DNA from: Willaertia magna
Lineage: Eukaryota > Heterolobosea > Eutetramitea > Acrasida > Naegleriidae
Assembly (NCBI GenBank): GCA_902984215.1
Contig: CADWAF010003286.1
Location: 1-25,488, forward strand
Length of the DNA stretch: 25,488 nt
Direction of reading: 5' to 3'
Part shown: in pieces, positions 16,645 through 25,243 of the stretch
Layout: each line of letters starts with the position of its first letter
Numbering within the stretch: the stretch's first letter is position 1
Translations under genes and position numbers: made by a program
Notes under the pieces: generated by a model
The model's input: the letters and a program-made list of their open reading frames with translations, nothing else
What the model was told of the DNA's origin: nothing
Databases searched by the model: none

Positions 16645-19600
16645 TTATCTTTTTTGTAATCTTTCTTGTAAAATCACATTTTCTTGTTTCAAAGCCTCAT
16701 TGGTGGATTTCATGAAAGATATTGTCTCTTCATTGCTTTTAATAATATTTAAAGCCTTATTTAGTGCTTCCCTTAGTTCACCAGCAGCCTTTTCTTCTTG
16801 TTCTACTTGCTTTGATTTTTGAGAATATCTCTGGATCAGTGTTTTAGCTTGACTTCCTAATTCATTTAAGGTTTTCTTTAATTCTTTCATTTCTAATTGC
16901 AATTGATGATTATTTTGTTGTAATTGAGTAATTTTATCCACCAAGCTACTATTTTCAGCTCTTAAATTATCTGACACAATCTTTTCCCTTTCAAGTAATA
17001 ATTTGAGTTTTATTACTTCGTCTGATTCAGGTATAAGTAATTTTTGAGGTTGTGATGGAACTGTATTATAAAGCGCTTTTTCTTCAGTTTTGTTTAAGGC
17101 AGCCTTTAAAGAAATAATTGTTTCTTGGAGATGTTTCAACTCTAATCTTAAATTGTCTATAGTTTCTTGTTTTTCTTTCAGAATAACATTAGTTTCTCCC
17201 TCAGTCACATTCCCTAACACAATCAAACTATATTCATATTGTAGTGAGTTATATTTTGCCTTTAGGTCACTTATCACTTTTTCATGAGCATTATAAACTT
17301 TTTGCATTTCTTCTTTGTTGGCTTCTTCTTTTGATCTCCATAATTCATTCTCAGCTTTTAACATTTGTAATTCTCTATTCCTAAAGGTCATAAGCTTTTT
17401 CAAGTCTTCTATAGATTTATCATTTAAAGATTTATCTTCAAGGAGTTCCAATTGTTTTGCCTCTTTTTCTTTCATTTCAACTATCTTTTCATTTAACTCT
17501 GTAACAGAGTTTTCTAATTTTTCTATTTCATGTTGAAAACTTAATTTCTCATTAGAAACTGTGTTAAAGGATGTTTCTAACATTTTATATTCTTCTTTTA
17601 ATTTCTTAATTTCCTCACAAAATTGTTGTTCTTTCTTTTCTTTTTCTTCTATTACACATTTTAAATTATTTGTTAACAACTGTTCTTCTTTTAGTTGTTT
17701 ATTTAACAATCCAATTTTTTCTTCCGTTTCTTTTCTTAAATAATTTATTTCTTCTATCTTTTCAATTAAACCATTTCTAAATGCTTCTTTTCGTGTGTTT
17801 ATACTTTTTTCTTGGTCTATAAATTGAATTTGTAGATCATTCTTAGAACTAGTCAACTCATTAATGATATTTTCTTTTTCTTTAAGTATTTGTTTTAATT
17901 TTGTAATTTCATTCTTATTAATTTCCTCTTGTTCTAATTTTGCTTTCTCAAATTTATCCCTTTCAATACTTAGAAGTTCAGTTACATTCATTAGTTCTTC
18001 TCCCAAAATCCTTGACTTTTCATCTGATATTTGTAATTTATGTGTCATCATTTTCAATCTATACGATATTTTGTCTTTTATATCAGCCATTTCTTCTAAT
18101 CGATTTTTGATAGTCACACTTTCGTCATTGACTTCTCTTGTTATCTCAATGTCTATAATACTCTTAAAATCATGTAAAAGGTTAAATATAAGAACTTTGT
18201 ACTCTTTTGTTTGGGTTAATTCTTCGTTGTAATTATCCTTAGATACCCTTAGTTCTTCTTGTAAACTATTAATCTTGGAAAGTAATGTATCTACTGTAGT
18301 TTTCCTTTCTTCTTGTAATTTAATGACCTGTGTTAAATATTGTTCAGAAGTCATGTTTTGTTCTTTAGTTGAATCTTCTAGAGACGTTACTTTCAAAGTT
18401 AATGATTCATTTTCTTCTTTGAGAATTTTAACATCATTTTCCAATCGTTTTTTTTCCTTTATAATATTTTCTAGTAATAAATTTGTGTTAATTTCAATTT
18501 CTTTACAGCTATCTAAGTCTTTGTGTAAATTAGAAATCTCTTCCTTCAATTTAGTGGCTTTTTTATTACTTTCTTTTAATATTTCGTCCTTTTCAGTTTT
18601 TAAGGCTTCATTTTCTTTAGTAAAAGTTATCTGTAATTGATTCAGTTCTTCTTCCTTAATAGTTTGAATTGTTTTATGCCTTATTTCCATTTCTTTTATT
18701 CTTTCATTTAAATTTTTAATTTCGTCTTGTTTTTCACTGATTATTTTATTCTTTTCTTCGGAAATAATTTCAACCTTCTTTCTTTCATCTTCTAAACTTT
18801 TTTCATATAATTCTTTTTGTTTCTTATTATTATTTACATTATTTTGTTCTATATTACATAGTTTTGTTTGGAGTTCATTATACTCTAATAACAACCTATT
18901 ATACAACAATTTATAATTATCTTCACTCTGTGTCAGAGATTTAAGTTTTTCATTATCTTGTTTCAATGCCTTATTTTCCTCTTGTAATAAGTTTTTCTCC
19001 TTTTCTTTTCTTTGAGAAATTTCACTCCATTCTTCCAATTGTTTTTTATAATTTAAGGATAAAGTCTCTTTTTCATAATTTAAAGTTTCAATTTTCTCCT
19101 CATACTTTTTTATCTTTTCCTCATATGTTTTAGTTAATATTATTAATTCATGTAACTTATCCTTAATTTGTTGATGTTCTCCTGATCCTGATTCTTTTGC
19201 TTTTCTATACTTTTTCTCCATTATTTTGTATTTCTGATGATATTGGTTTACGAACTCTTTTAATTGATTTACTCGATCATTTTCTACTTTTTTATAATGT
19301 TCCTCAATTTCTTTAATTTTCTTTTGAAATTCTTCTTTTGTCAATGAAAATCTTACTAATAAATCTTTTACTTGTTGTTTGGCATATGATATCGGAACAT
19401 AACATTCATTGTTGAAAGTAACAACTTTCTTTGACCCCTCAATATCTATTTCAGTTATTAATTCAGTATGATTAATGGAATCTATTGAATTATTAATAAT
19501 TTCGGCTGGAAACATATTGCACGTTATTTCACGAGGAGAAGGTAAAGGAGAACCATTCGAAGACCCACCTGAGTTTCTTCGAGGTCTCCTTCTTCCTTCC

Positions 19601-19785
19601 CTTTCTCGGGGAGAATTTAAAGTGCTACCATTACCAGCATTGTTTCTTAATGGTATAGCCGTAGGAGAGCTTGGTGGTGAATCATCCATTGTGTTGTCAT
19701 GTAATTTTAAAGCTTCCAGAATGTTAAATTTTAAATTAACAGGGGACAATTCATCGGAATCGCTACCTGTTTCTTTCTCAGGCAT
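16645..19785 (-). CDS. Long coiled-coil protein of unknown role (1046 aa)
   Basis: This uninterrupted 1046-residue frame starts at an ATG at 19785 with an A at -3. Residues 1-95 are disordered and Ser/Pro-rich, with three SPRE motifs or close variants and a GRRRPRRNS basic patch, possible phosphorylation sites. From about residue 130 to the end, heptad-like Leu/Ile spacing with Glu/Lys is nearly continuous, typical of golgins, centrosomal or basal-body scaffolds or cargo adaptors. I see no membrane segment, GRIP, FHA or kinase domain. The C-terminus simply ends in coiled coil (ALKQENVILQERLQKR). Function cannot be inferred from composition. The stop lies one base from the PEX6 stop, so the two 3' ends must overlap. 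Confidence 0.9.
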   Translation of the reverse strand: MPEKETGSDSDELSPVNLKFNILEALKLHDNTMDDSPPSSPTAIPLRNNAGNGSTLNSPREREGRRRPRRNSGGSSNGSPLPSPREITCNMFPAEIINNSIDSINHTELITEIDIEGSKKVVTFNNECYVPISYAKQQVKDLLVRFSLTKEEFQKKIKEIEEHYKKVENDRVNQLKEFVNQYHQKYKIMEKKYRKAKESGSGEHQQIKDKLHELIILTKTYEEKIKKYEEKIETLNYEKETLSLNYKKQLEEWSEISQRKEKEKNLLQEENKALKQDNEKLKSLTQSEDNYKLLYNRLLLEYNELQTKLCNIEQNNVNNNKKQKELYEKSLEDERKKVEIISEEKNKIISEKQDEIKNLNERIKEMEIRHKTIQTIKEEELNQLQITFTKENEALKTEKDEILKESNKKATKLKEEISNLHKDLDSCKEIEINTNLLLENIIKEKKRLENDVKILKEENESLTLKVTSLEDSTKEQNMTSEQYLTQVIKLQEERKTTVDTLLSKINSLQEELRVSKDNYNEELTQTKEYKVLIFNLLHDFKSIIDIEITREVNDESVTIKNRLEEMADIKDKISYRLKMMTHKLQISDEKSRILGEELMNVTELLSIERDKFEKAKLEQEEINKNEITKLKQILKEKENIINELTSSKNDLQIQFIDQEKSINTRKEAFRNGLIEKIEEINYLRKETEEKIGLLNKQLKEEQLLTNNLKCVIEEKEKKEQQFCEEIKKLKEEYKMLETSFNTVSNEKLSFQHEIEKLENSVTELNEKIVEMKEKEAKQLELLEDKSLNDKSIEDLKKLMTFRNRELQMLKAENELWRSKEEANKEEMQKVYNAHEKVISDLKAKYNSLQYEYSLIVLGNVTEGETNVILKEKQETIDNLRLELKHLQETIISLKAALNKTEEKALYNTVPSQPQKLLIPESDEVIKLKLLLEREKIVSDNLRAENSSLVDKITQLQQNNHQLQLEMKELKKTLNELGSQAKTLIQRYSQKSKQVEQEEKAAGELREALNKALNIIKSNEETISFMKSTNEALKQENVILQERLQKR

Positions 19786-19862
19786 TGATTACCTGTGATT
19801 GCTTGCAGTTTTTTCTTTTAAGCCATTTCCCTCCCAAACAACGGCTAAAAATTTTTAATCTC

Positions 19863-19867
19863 AAAAA
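19863..19867 (-). terminator. RNA polymerase III terminator of tRNA-Lys
   Basis: On the minus strand a run of five T occurs 8 bp after the tRNA-Lys 3' end. This is sufficient for pol III termination and lies about 78 bp before the coiled-coil gene's start codon. Confidence 0.65.
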
Positions 19868-19875
19868 GTTCTGTT

Positions 19876-19948
19876 CGCCTTCCGTGGGGCTCGAACCCAC
19901 GACCGTTGGGTTAAAAGCCCAACGCTCTACCGACTGAGCTAGGGAGGC
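19876..19948 (-). tRNA. tRNA-Lys (UUU)
   Basis: On the minus strand, GCCTCCC (19948-19942) pairs with GGAAGGC (19883-19877), and the discriminator is G at 19876. The D-arm reads TAGCTCAGTCGGTAGAGC, the anticodon arm TTGGG-CTTTTAA-CCCAA (anticodon TTT), and the T-arm GTGGGTTCGAGCCCCAC. Length is 73 nt with no intron and no encoded CCA. One acceptor pair (C5 with A68) is mismatched. The gene sits between the divergent coiled-coil and DNAI7-like genes. Confidence 0.96.
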
Positions 19949-20039
19949 TCGATGGTATTGAAAACAGACTCTTTTAAGAGCTATTGAGAATGTTGTTGCG
20001 TTTTTTTGATTGTGCTTGTTGCAAGTTATACTAAACAAA

Positions 20040-22046
20040 ATGAGCAGAAGACCTGTTGCCTCTAACACAGGCACCAACAAGAAAGAAGAAAGGAAAAACA
20101 AGAGGCTAATGGAACAAAAAAGAAAGGAGGAGGAAGAAAGATTAAGAAGAGAGGAAGAAGAAAGAATAAAAAGAGAGGAAGAAGAGGAACGAAAAAGAAA
20201 AGAAGAGGCGGAACGTATTAGAAGAGAGAAAGAATTAAAACGACAAGCAGAAGAAAAGGCAAGAATAGGGGCAGAGAAGTTTGAATATTTAAGAACTTTA
20301 GAGCCAAAAATAAAGAAAAAATGTAGAGAATGTGCGGAACAACTAGCGCAGGAAGAGGATTGGAAACGATTTGTTGAATGTAACAATCTCCCTAAAATTA
20401 ATGATCGGGTAGATATGAATAACTTTATTTCTTATTGGATAGATAACGATAATATTGATAAAGATAGTGATTACAGAAATTTAAATGATGACTTTATTCA
20501 CATAAAAGAAGGTGTTGAAACTATCAAACAATTGGAATATGCATACCTTGAGGCAAAAGTATCTGGAGATGAAGAAAAAAAGGAATACTTTAAACATTAT
20601 ATTGATAAAATATCAGAATGTATAACTGAAACTATAGATGATGCCACTGCCCACATTATGCAATACTTTGACAAGTATTTATCTAAGGACAATGATCAAT
20701 TCGTAAAACAAGATCAAACTATGAAGTATGGCATTTGGACTAATATCTCTAAAAACTTAATTCGTTATGTTGAATATCAACCAATTAAAATTTCTGTTGA
20801 ATTAGCTATTAAGGGTATGGGCTTCCAAGAGATTGCAGTCAGGGCAGTTCAAATTGACCATGATATATTTTCTTATACATCTTTTAAACCTCAGAATCTA
20901 GTTGTATTGGGAGGTATTATTCTGATAGATATATTGTATATTCCTCCAATGGTTCATGTTACAGATGAGTGGAAAATAAGGCAAGTCACAGACCTCGCCT
21001 ATAGAGTGAAAAGAAAACCTTACACGCAAGTTGTTGATAATCAAGAAGTTGATGGCCCTCCAGCAAAAGTGCAAATTACATTGCCAAGTGATTTAATCAT
21101 TAGAAATGAAAAACCATCTGTTGCTTGGTGGAATGAAAAAGAAAAGTGTTGGTCAAAAGATGGAATAAGTGGTTCTAAGTTTGAAAATGAAGAAAAGGTA
21201 ATATCTTTCTTGACTACTCACCTTACCTGCCCTCTAGCAATCGTATATGAAAATACATTTGACACTGATTTTGGAAGATGGTTTGTTACTCCTCTTTATC
21301 AAGCTGGAAAGGGTTTTTCTGTTTTATATATCGAACCTAAAAAGCAAGAAGATTCACTTGCTGAAATTGATGAAATATATATTTTAATTCACAATGGAAA
21401 ATGTAAATTATTATCTCCAACTAGAAAGGAAATTGCTCATATTGTAAATTGTTGGTTAGGACCTGTAGAATTATTAAGGGAAATGGCAAAGTCAGGAATT
21501 AACCTTATTTTTGAAGGAATAGAAACCAAAAGTGAAGAAAAAGACATGAAATTAGAAGAATTAGAAAGAAATGCTTATGAAGGCTTGTCACTAATCAGTT
21601 CTATGTGCACAATCACCAACAGTAAATTAAATAGTCACCCCTCCATTGGTAAAGATTTAGCTCTTGCGAGAATATCCAAAAATTTAACTGATCCACTCAC
21701 AGTTAAAGACATGAAAGACAAAGATGAAATTGACCTGGCTTTCATTAAGAACAATATTAATTGTAGTTTTGAAGAAACAGACAAATGGGATTTAATGGTA
21801 TTTCACCCAGACAAGTGTTCATTCTTGAAACCAACTGAACCAACTATCAGTGAAGAAAGTAATGGAACAGAAATTATTCCATTACAAATTCCAGAAGGTC
21901 TACAAACACATCTTAATGCATTCATTGCCTTACAAGATAAGTACCAAGATTATTCAAAAGTTCAGAAAATGTTAGAAGCTTCTAATATGTTAACTTTGGA
22001 TAGTGTGAAGAAACTCCTTCTTTTAATAAGACCATTAAGTTTTTAA
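20040..22046 (+). CDS. Axonemal dynein-associated protein, DNAI7/CASC1 (IC97-like)
   Basis: The protein has 668 residues from the ATG at 20040 (leader AACAAAATG) and no introns. Residues about 12-85 are a charged single helix of Glu/Arg/Lys, and the family's N-terminal block follows: EEDWKRFVECNNLPKINDRV and NNFISYWIDN. A central beta-rich region has YGIWTNISKNLIRYVEYQPI and a later VAWWNEKEKCWSKDGIS, matching the CASC1 layout. Members are the IC97/FAP94 subunit of inner-arm dynein f in Chlamydomonas and DNAI7 in animals. This implies the organism builds motile 9+2 flagella at some stage. It converges with the E2 gene, 34 bp between stops. Family assignment is by recalled pattern, not a search. 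Confidence 0.82.
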   Translation: MSRRPVASNTGTNKKEERKNKRLMEQKRKEEEERLRREEEERIKREEEEERKRKEEAERIRREKELKRQAEEKARIGAEKFEYLRTLEPKIKKKCRECAEQLAQEEDWKRFVECNNLPKINDRVDMNNFISYWIDNDNIDKDSDYRNLNDDFIHIKEGVETIKQLEYAYLEAKVSGDEEKKEYFKHYIDKISECITETIDDATAHIMQYFDKYLSKDNDQFVKQDQTMKYGIWTNISKNLIRYVEYQPIKISVELAIKGMGFQEIAVRAVQIDHDIFSYTSFKPQNLVVLGGIILIDILYIPPMVHVTDEWKIRQVTDLAYRVKRKPYTQVVDNQEVDGPPAKVQITLPSDLIIRNEKPSVAWWNEKEKCWSKDGISGSKFENEEKVISFLTTHLTCPLAIVYENTFDTDFGRWFVTPLYQAGKGFSVLYIEPKKQEDSLAEIDEIYILIHNGKCKLLSPTRKEIAHIVNCWLGPVELLREMAKSGINLIFEGIETKSEEKDMKLEELERNAYEGLSLISSMCTITNSKLNSHPSIGKDLALARISKNLTDPLTVKDMKDKDEIDLAFIKNNINCSFEETDKWDLMVFHPDKCSFLKPTEPTISEESNGTEIIPLQIPEGLQTHLNAFIALQDKYQDYSKVQKMLEASNMLTLDSVKKLLLLIRPLSF

Positions 22047-22080
22047 ATATTTGTATTATAATTATTATTCTAAAGATTTA

Positions 22081-22765
22081 TTAAAAGTTTTCAAGACTAT
22101 CATTAACAATCCTCTTTACTCTCTTTTTATATCCATCTTTATCTTCACGCCATTGTTTAGCAGCATCAAGATTTGCTGGTGATTCATCATTTGGATTACT
22201 TAACATTGAAATAACAGATATTAAAATAGATTCAACACTATGGATTGGCTATAAAATGTTCAATAATTAATTAATCTTCACAAACTAATAAACTTACCAA
22301 CCAACGTTCACTTGCTTGTTCATATCCATATTCGTCTTCTCCTGGTGGATGAAGAATTGAAATACAAACAGTTCCATCTGTGTAAATATTTGGGTGCCAC
22401 ATTTTAGTAGTGAACTTTAATTTTGGAGGACTATTTGGATAGTCTTCTGGGAATGTCATAACTGCACGGAACTGTTGATATTAAATTGTTGGGTCTTTAA
22501 ATTGTCATTTAAAACTTACCATTCCTCCTTCTAATTACAAAATAATTAATACTCAACTAATAATTTTATATCACTTACCATATAATGTCTCAGGTGGTCC
22601 GACTATTTAAAAATTAATAAAGAATTAAAATTTTTACTTACCAATAATAATTTCCCATTCATATAAATTGGATTCATCTACTAATCCGGCACTAAAACCT
22701 TCAACAGGGTTCTTTTGTAATTCTTTTAATTCTTTACTTAATCTAAGAGCAGATTGTGCTGACAT
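22081..22765 (-). CDS. E2 ubiquitin-conjugating enzyme, UBE2G1/UBC7-like, five exons
   Basis: Minus-strand exons are 22765-22642, 22602-22579, 22530-22520, 22471-22298 and 22248-22081. Introns are 39, 48, 48 and 49 nt, all GTAAGT donors. The spliced 501 nt encode 166 residues. Junctions rebuild [20 protein letters not shown] and [20 protein letters not shown]. The HPN motif is at 79-81 and the active Cys is C89 in [20 protein letters not shown], which includes the extra loop that defines UBC7/UBE2G enzymes. [10 protein letters not shown] near the N-terminus fits UBE2G1 better than UBE2G2. It would charge ubiquitin for chain building with RING E3s, probably cytosolic or ERAD. Exons 2 and 3 are only 24 and 11 nt. 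Confidence 0.95.
22520..22530 (-). other. 11-nt microexon of the E2 gene
   Basis: AAGGAGGAATG is bounded by an acceptor ending TTAG and a donor GTAAGT. With the last base of exon 2 it encodes Glu-Gly-Gly-Met, matching the conserved LYEGG segment of UBE2G enzymes, and it keeps the frame. Confidence 0.88.
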
Positions 22766-22989
22766 GATCTTTAACAATAGTTTTTTACTAAAATCAATAT
22801 TTTTATTTACTTTACAAGCACCTACCAATAAATTATAATACAATTATTTTTTTTTGAAATTTTTAAAAATAAAATTGTGAAGAACATCACAACAAAAACT
22901 ATAATTAAGGCAGTATGTTTGGAATTTATTTACATTTTGTAAAGATGATTTTTCCACCAGAGCTGCAATAAAAATACTAAAAACATAAT

Positions 22990-24591
22990 TTATGTTTCTC
23001 CTTCAGTATTGTTATTGTTGTTTGGATTGTATTGTTGGTTATTGTTGTTGTAATAAGTACTACCATTATTGCTATAATAATTGTAAAACTTTTGCTTTCT
23101 TCTTCCCTTTCTATTCTTTTCTTGTGGAGGGAATGGTGAATAATAAGGATAATAATAATACATTTGTACAGTAGAATTATTATTGCTATCACTAGAAGAT
23201 TGAGAAGTAGTAAGACCACCATTACTGTCACCTGTTGTTTGTCCCTCCACTAAATTAGATGGATAAGTATACAATGCAGGATAATAATACATATTATCTT
23301 TTCGTGAATAAAAAGGTTGAGGGAAATTATAAGGATTATAACCTTCGTAATTATACAAGTAAGGATTGGCATTACCTTTAACTTCTACTCCACTACCATT
23401 ATTATATCCAACTGATGTTACATCTATGCTACCACTGCCAGTTGCATTAGTGGTTGAAATAAAAGTATTTGGTGGTGCTTCATGATATCTTCTTTTAGAA
23501 TGATGTTGTTGCTTTGATTTCCTTCCTCGTGAATGATTACGATTGTTATTACCATTGTTATGGTTATTTAAATAATATCCCCTACCATTGTTTCCTTCAA
23601 ATAGATTATTACGATCCTTTTGGTCAGCATATCTAATTAATATTGGTACAACACTTCCATCTAATAGAAATACACTCTTTGTTATCTTTCCACCACTTTT
23701 TAATGGATTAATAACTTCATCATTGAAGGTTTCAACTGCTTTTTGTGCTGCTTCTTTTGTACTAAATTTTACAAAACCGCAACCCTTAGATGTATGTATA
23801 GAGGTTCTTAAAACAATGACATCTTGGATTTCACCAAATGTTTCAAAAATGGTTTTTAACTCTTCTTCTGACACACTTTTTGGTAAGTTTCTTACAAATA
23901 GTTTATTTTCAGGGTGAGGCTCTCCAAAATCATAATTTTCTGGATTAATGATTGTTTCTCCACTATTGTTGCCATCATCAGAAGATGAATTACCATTATT
24001 TAAATCGTTATTAATAACTTGTTCAGTGTATGCAAACTTTACTCTTAAAGGAGTGGTCAACTATTGTCACAATTAATAATAATGTTGTTATAATATTATA
24101 CTTACTGGAGGGAGGATTTGTTTTTGATTCAATTCTTTTATACATGTCTCAGCAGATTCCTTATTTCTAAAAGATACAAAAGCACAACCTCTAGATTTAG
24201 AAGTAAACCTATCTCTAATAACTGCTATCTCGGCAATTTCACCAAAACGAATAAATATTGGGTGTAATTCTTCCTCATTGTAAGAATAAGGTATTTGACC
24301 AACAAATAGTTTATAGGTAGAAGTGTCAATCTCAGTTTGTTCAGTTTGTTGGTATTGAGAATACATCGAGTTTGGAATATATTGTTGTTTAATTCTAAGG
24401 TAAGATGCATAAAAATTAGTAGTGCTTGTAGAGGTTGATGGGTTGTCATAGTTTGTTGTGTCAATACTAGTAGCAGTCGTTTCAACTAATTGACTTTCAG
24501 TAATAACATCTTCGTTTTTAACTTCTTGTTCGGAATTAGTTTTATTTCTTTGTTTTCCAAAGGTGTTGTTTCCACCGACGTTTAGGACCAT
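22990..24591 (-). CDS. CELF/Bruno-like RNA-binding protein with two RRMs, two exons
   Basis: Exons are 24591-24106 and 24060-22990, with a 45-nt intron (GTAAGT to AATAG). The spliced protein has 518 residues. RRM1 has RNP2 LFVGQI (95-100) and RNP1 RGCAFVSF (134-141), and the junction gives ILPPLTTPLRVKFA, closing RRM1 as in CELF proteins. RRM2 has LFVRNL (216-221) and KGCGFVKF (254-261), then an extended loop before VPILIRYADQ. The N-terminus is Thr/Asn-rich. The C-terminal 200 residues are Asn/Tyr/Gly/Ser-rich and prion-like, with Arg/Lys/His patches (SRGRKSKQQHHSKRR). CELF proteins control splicing, decay or translation by binding U/G-rich RNA. A third RRM, usual in CELF, is missing. Its own AT-rich introns and 3' ends could be targets, but that is speculation. 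Confidence 0.9.
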
Positions 24592-25243
24592 TATTAATGT
24601 TGATATTATTAATGTACAAATGAAAAGTCGTTATTTAAAATAGTCAATCAATCAATTAGTATTGTAATAGTTATATTGTTGAACAAAATTCTCCAAGGTT
24701 GACTGATCAAAACTGTTGAATGTATAAAAACTTTGTCACAATTTTTGGTTTAAGCTTAATGCAGTACAACACTGTACTTACTTTTTGTTTTTTTCTTTTG
24801 AAGTTTTACTGCAGTTTTGTTGCAGAAATATAAGTTGAGTTTTCTTAGGTGTATCCTGCTTTTGTTCGCCTTCACGAATAGAGGTTGACTGCTTTTAGAA
24901 TTTAGGTATGAAGGGAAAGGAGTTAATAAAGGTCCTATTGAGTATTGGAAAGTGAACAATTACTGCTAAACCCTAAAAACGTTGATGTTTGTTAGTACTC
25001 GTTAAACGCAGGTACAAGTAAAGCTCTTCAAACATAAACCAGTATTTGTACCTTTTAAAAAATGGTACCGAAAATCAACAAACGGTCCGTCTTGTTCCTA
25101 ATTTAAAAAACAAATGATCTCTTCTATGTGTTGGTAATCAATACACTAATTGTGAAACCATTATTGCCGCTACTGGTGTGAATTGATGGGTTTGATTAAA
25201 TTGAAGGTAGGCCAGGATATCTTCTTGAAGATTACAAATAAAA
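24592..25243. other. Gene-free stretch between the RRM gene and the terminal gene
   Basis: These 652 bp separate two divergent genes and hold no supported gene. A 67-codon minus-strand frame at 24756-24959 has no family features and is not credited. I see no tRNA B box. A palindromic GGTACC occurs near 25064. The stretch is less AT-extreme than the coding DNA around it, and presumably contains both promoters. Confidence 0.5.

Noticed and set aside
17090..18640. Several plus-strand frames inside the coiled-coil gene
   Set aside because: All are Ser/Phe-rich antisense shadows of the Lys/Glu-rich coiled coil, with no leader or motifs.
19778..20386. Minus-strand frame through tRNA-Lys and antisense to the DNAI7-like charged helix
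   Set aside because: Its Ser/Leu/Phe-rich translation is the mirror of Glu/Lys codons, and it spans a tRNA gene.
22977..23231. Ile/Leu/Thr-rich minus-strand frame overlapping the RRM gene tail
   Set aside because: It is an out-of-frame reading of Asn/Tyr codon repeats in the RRM protein's low-complexity tail.
24756..24959. 67-codon minus-strand frame in the right-hand gap
   Set aside because: No family features, no overlap with expected gene structure and composition like intergenic DNA.
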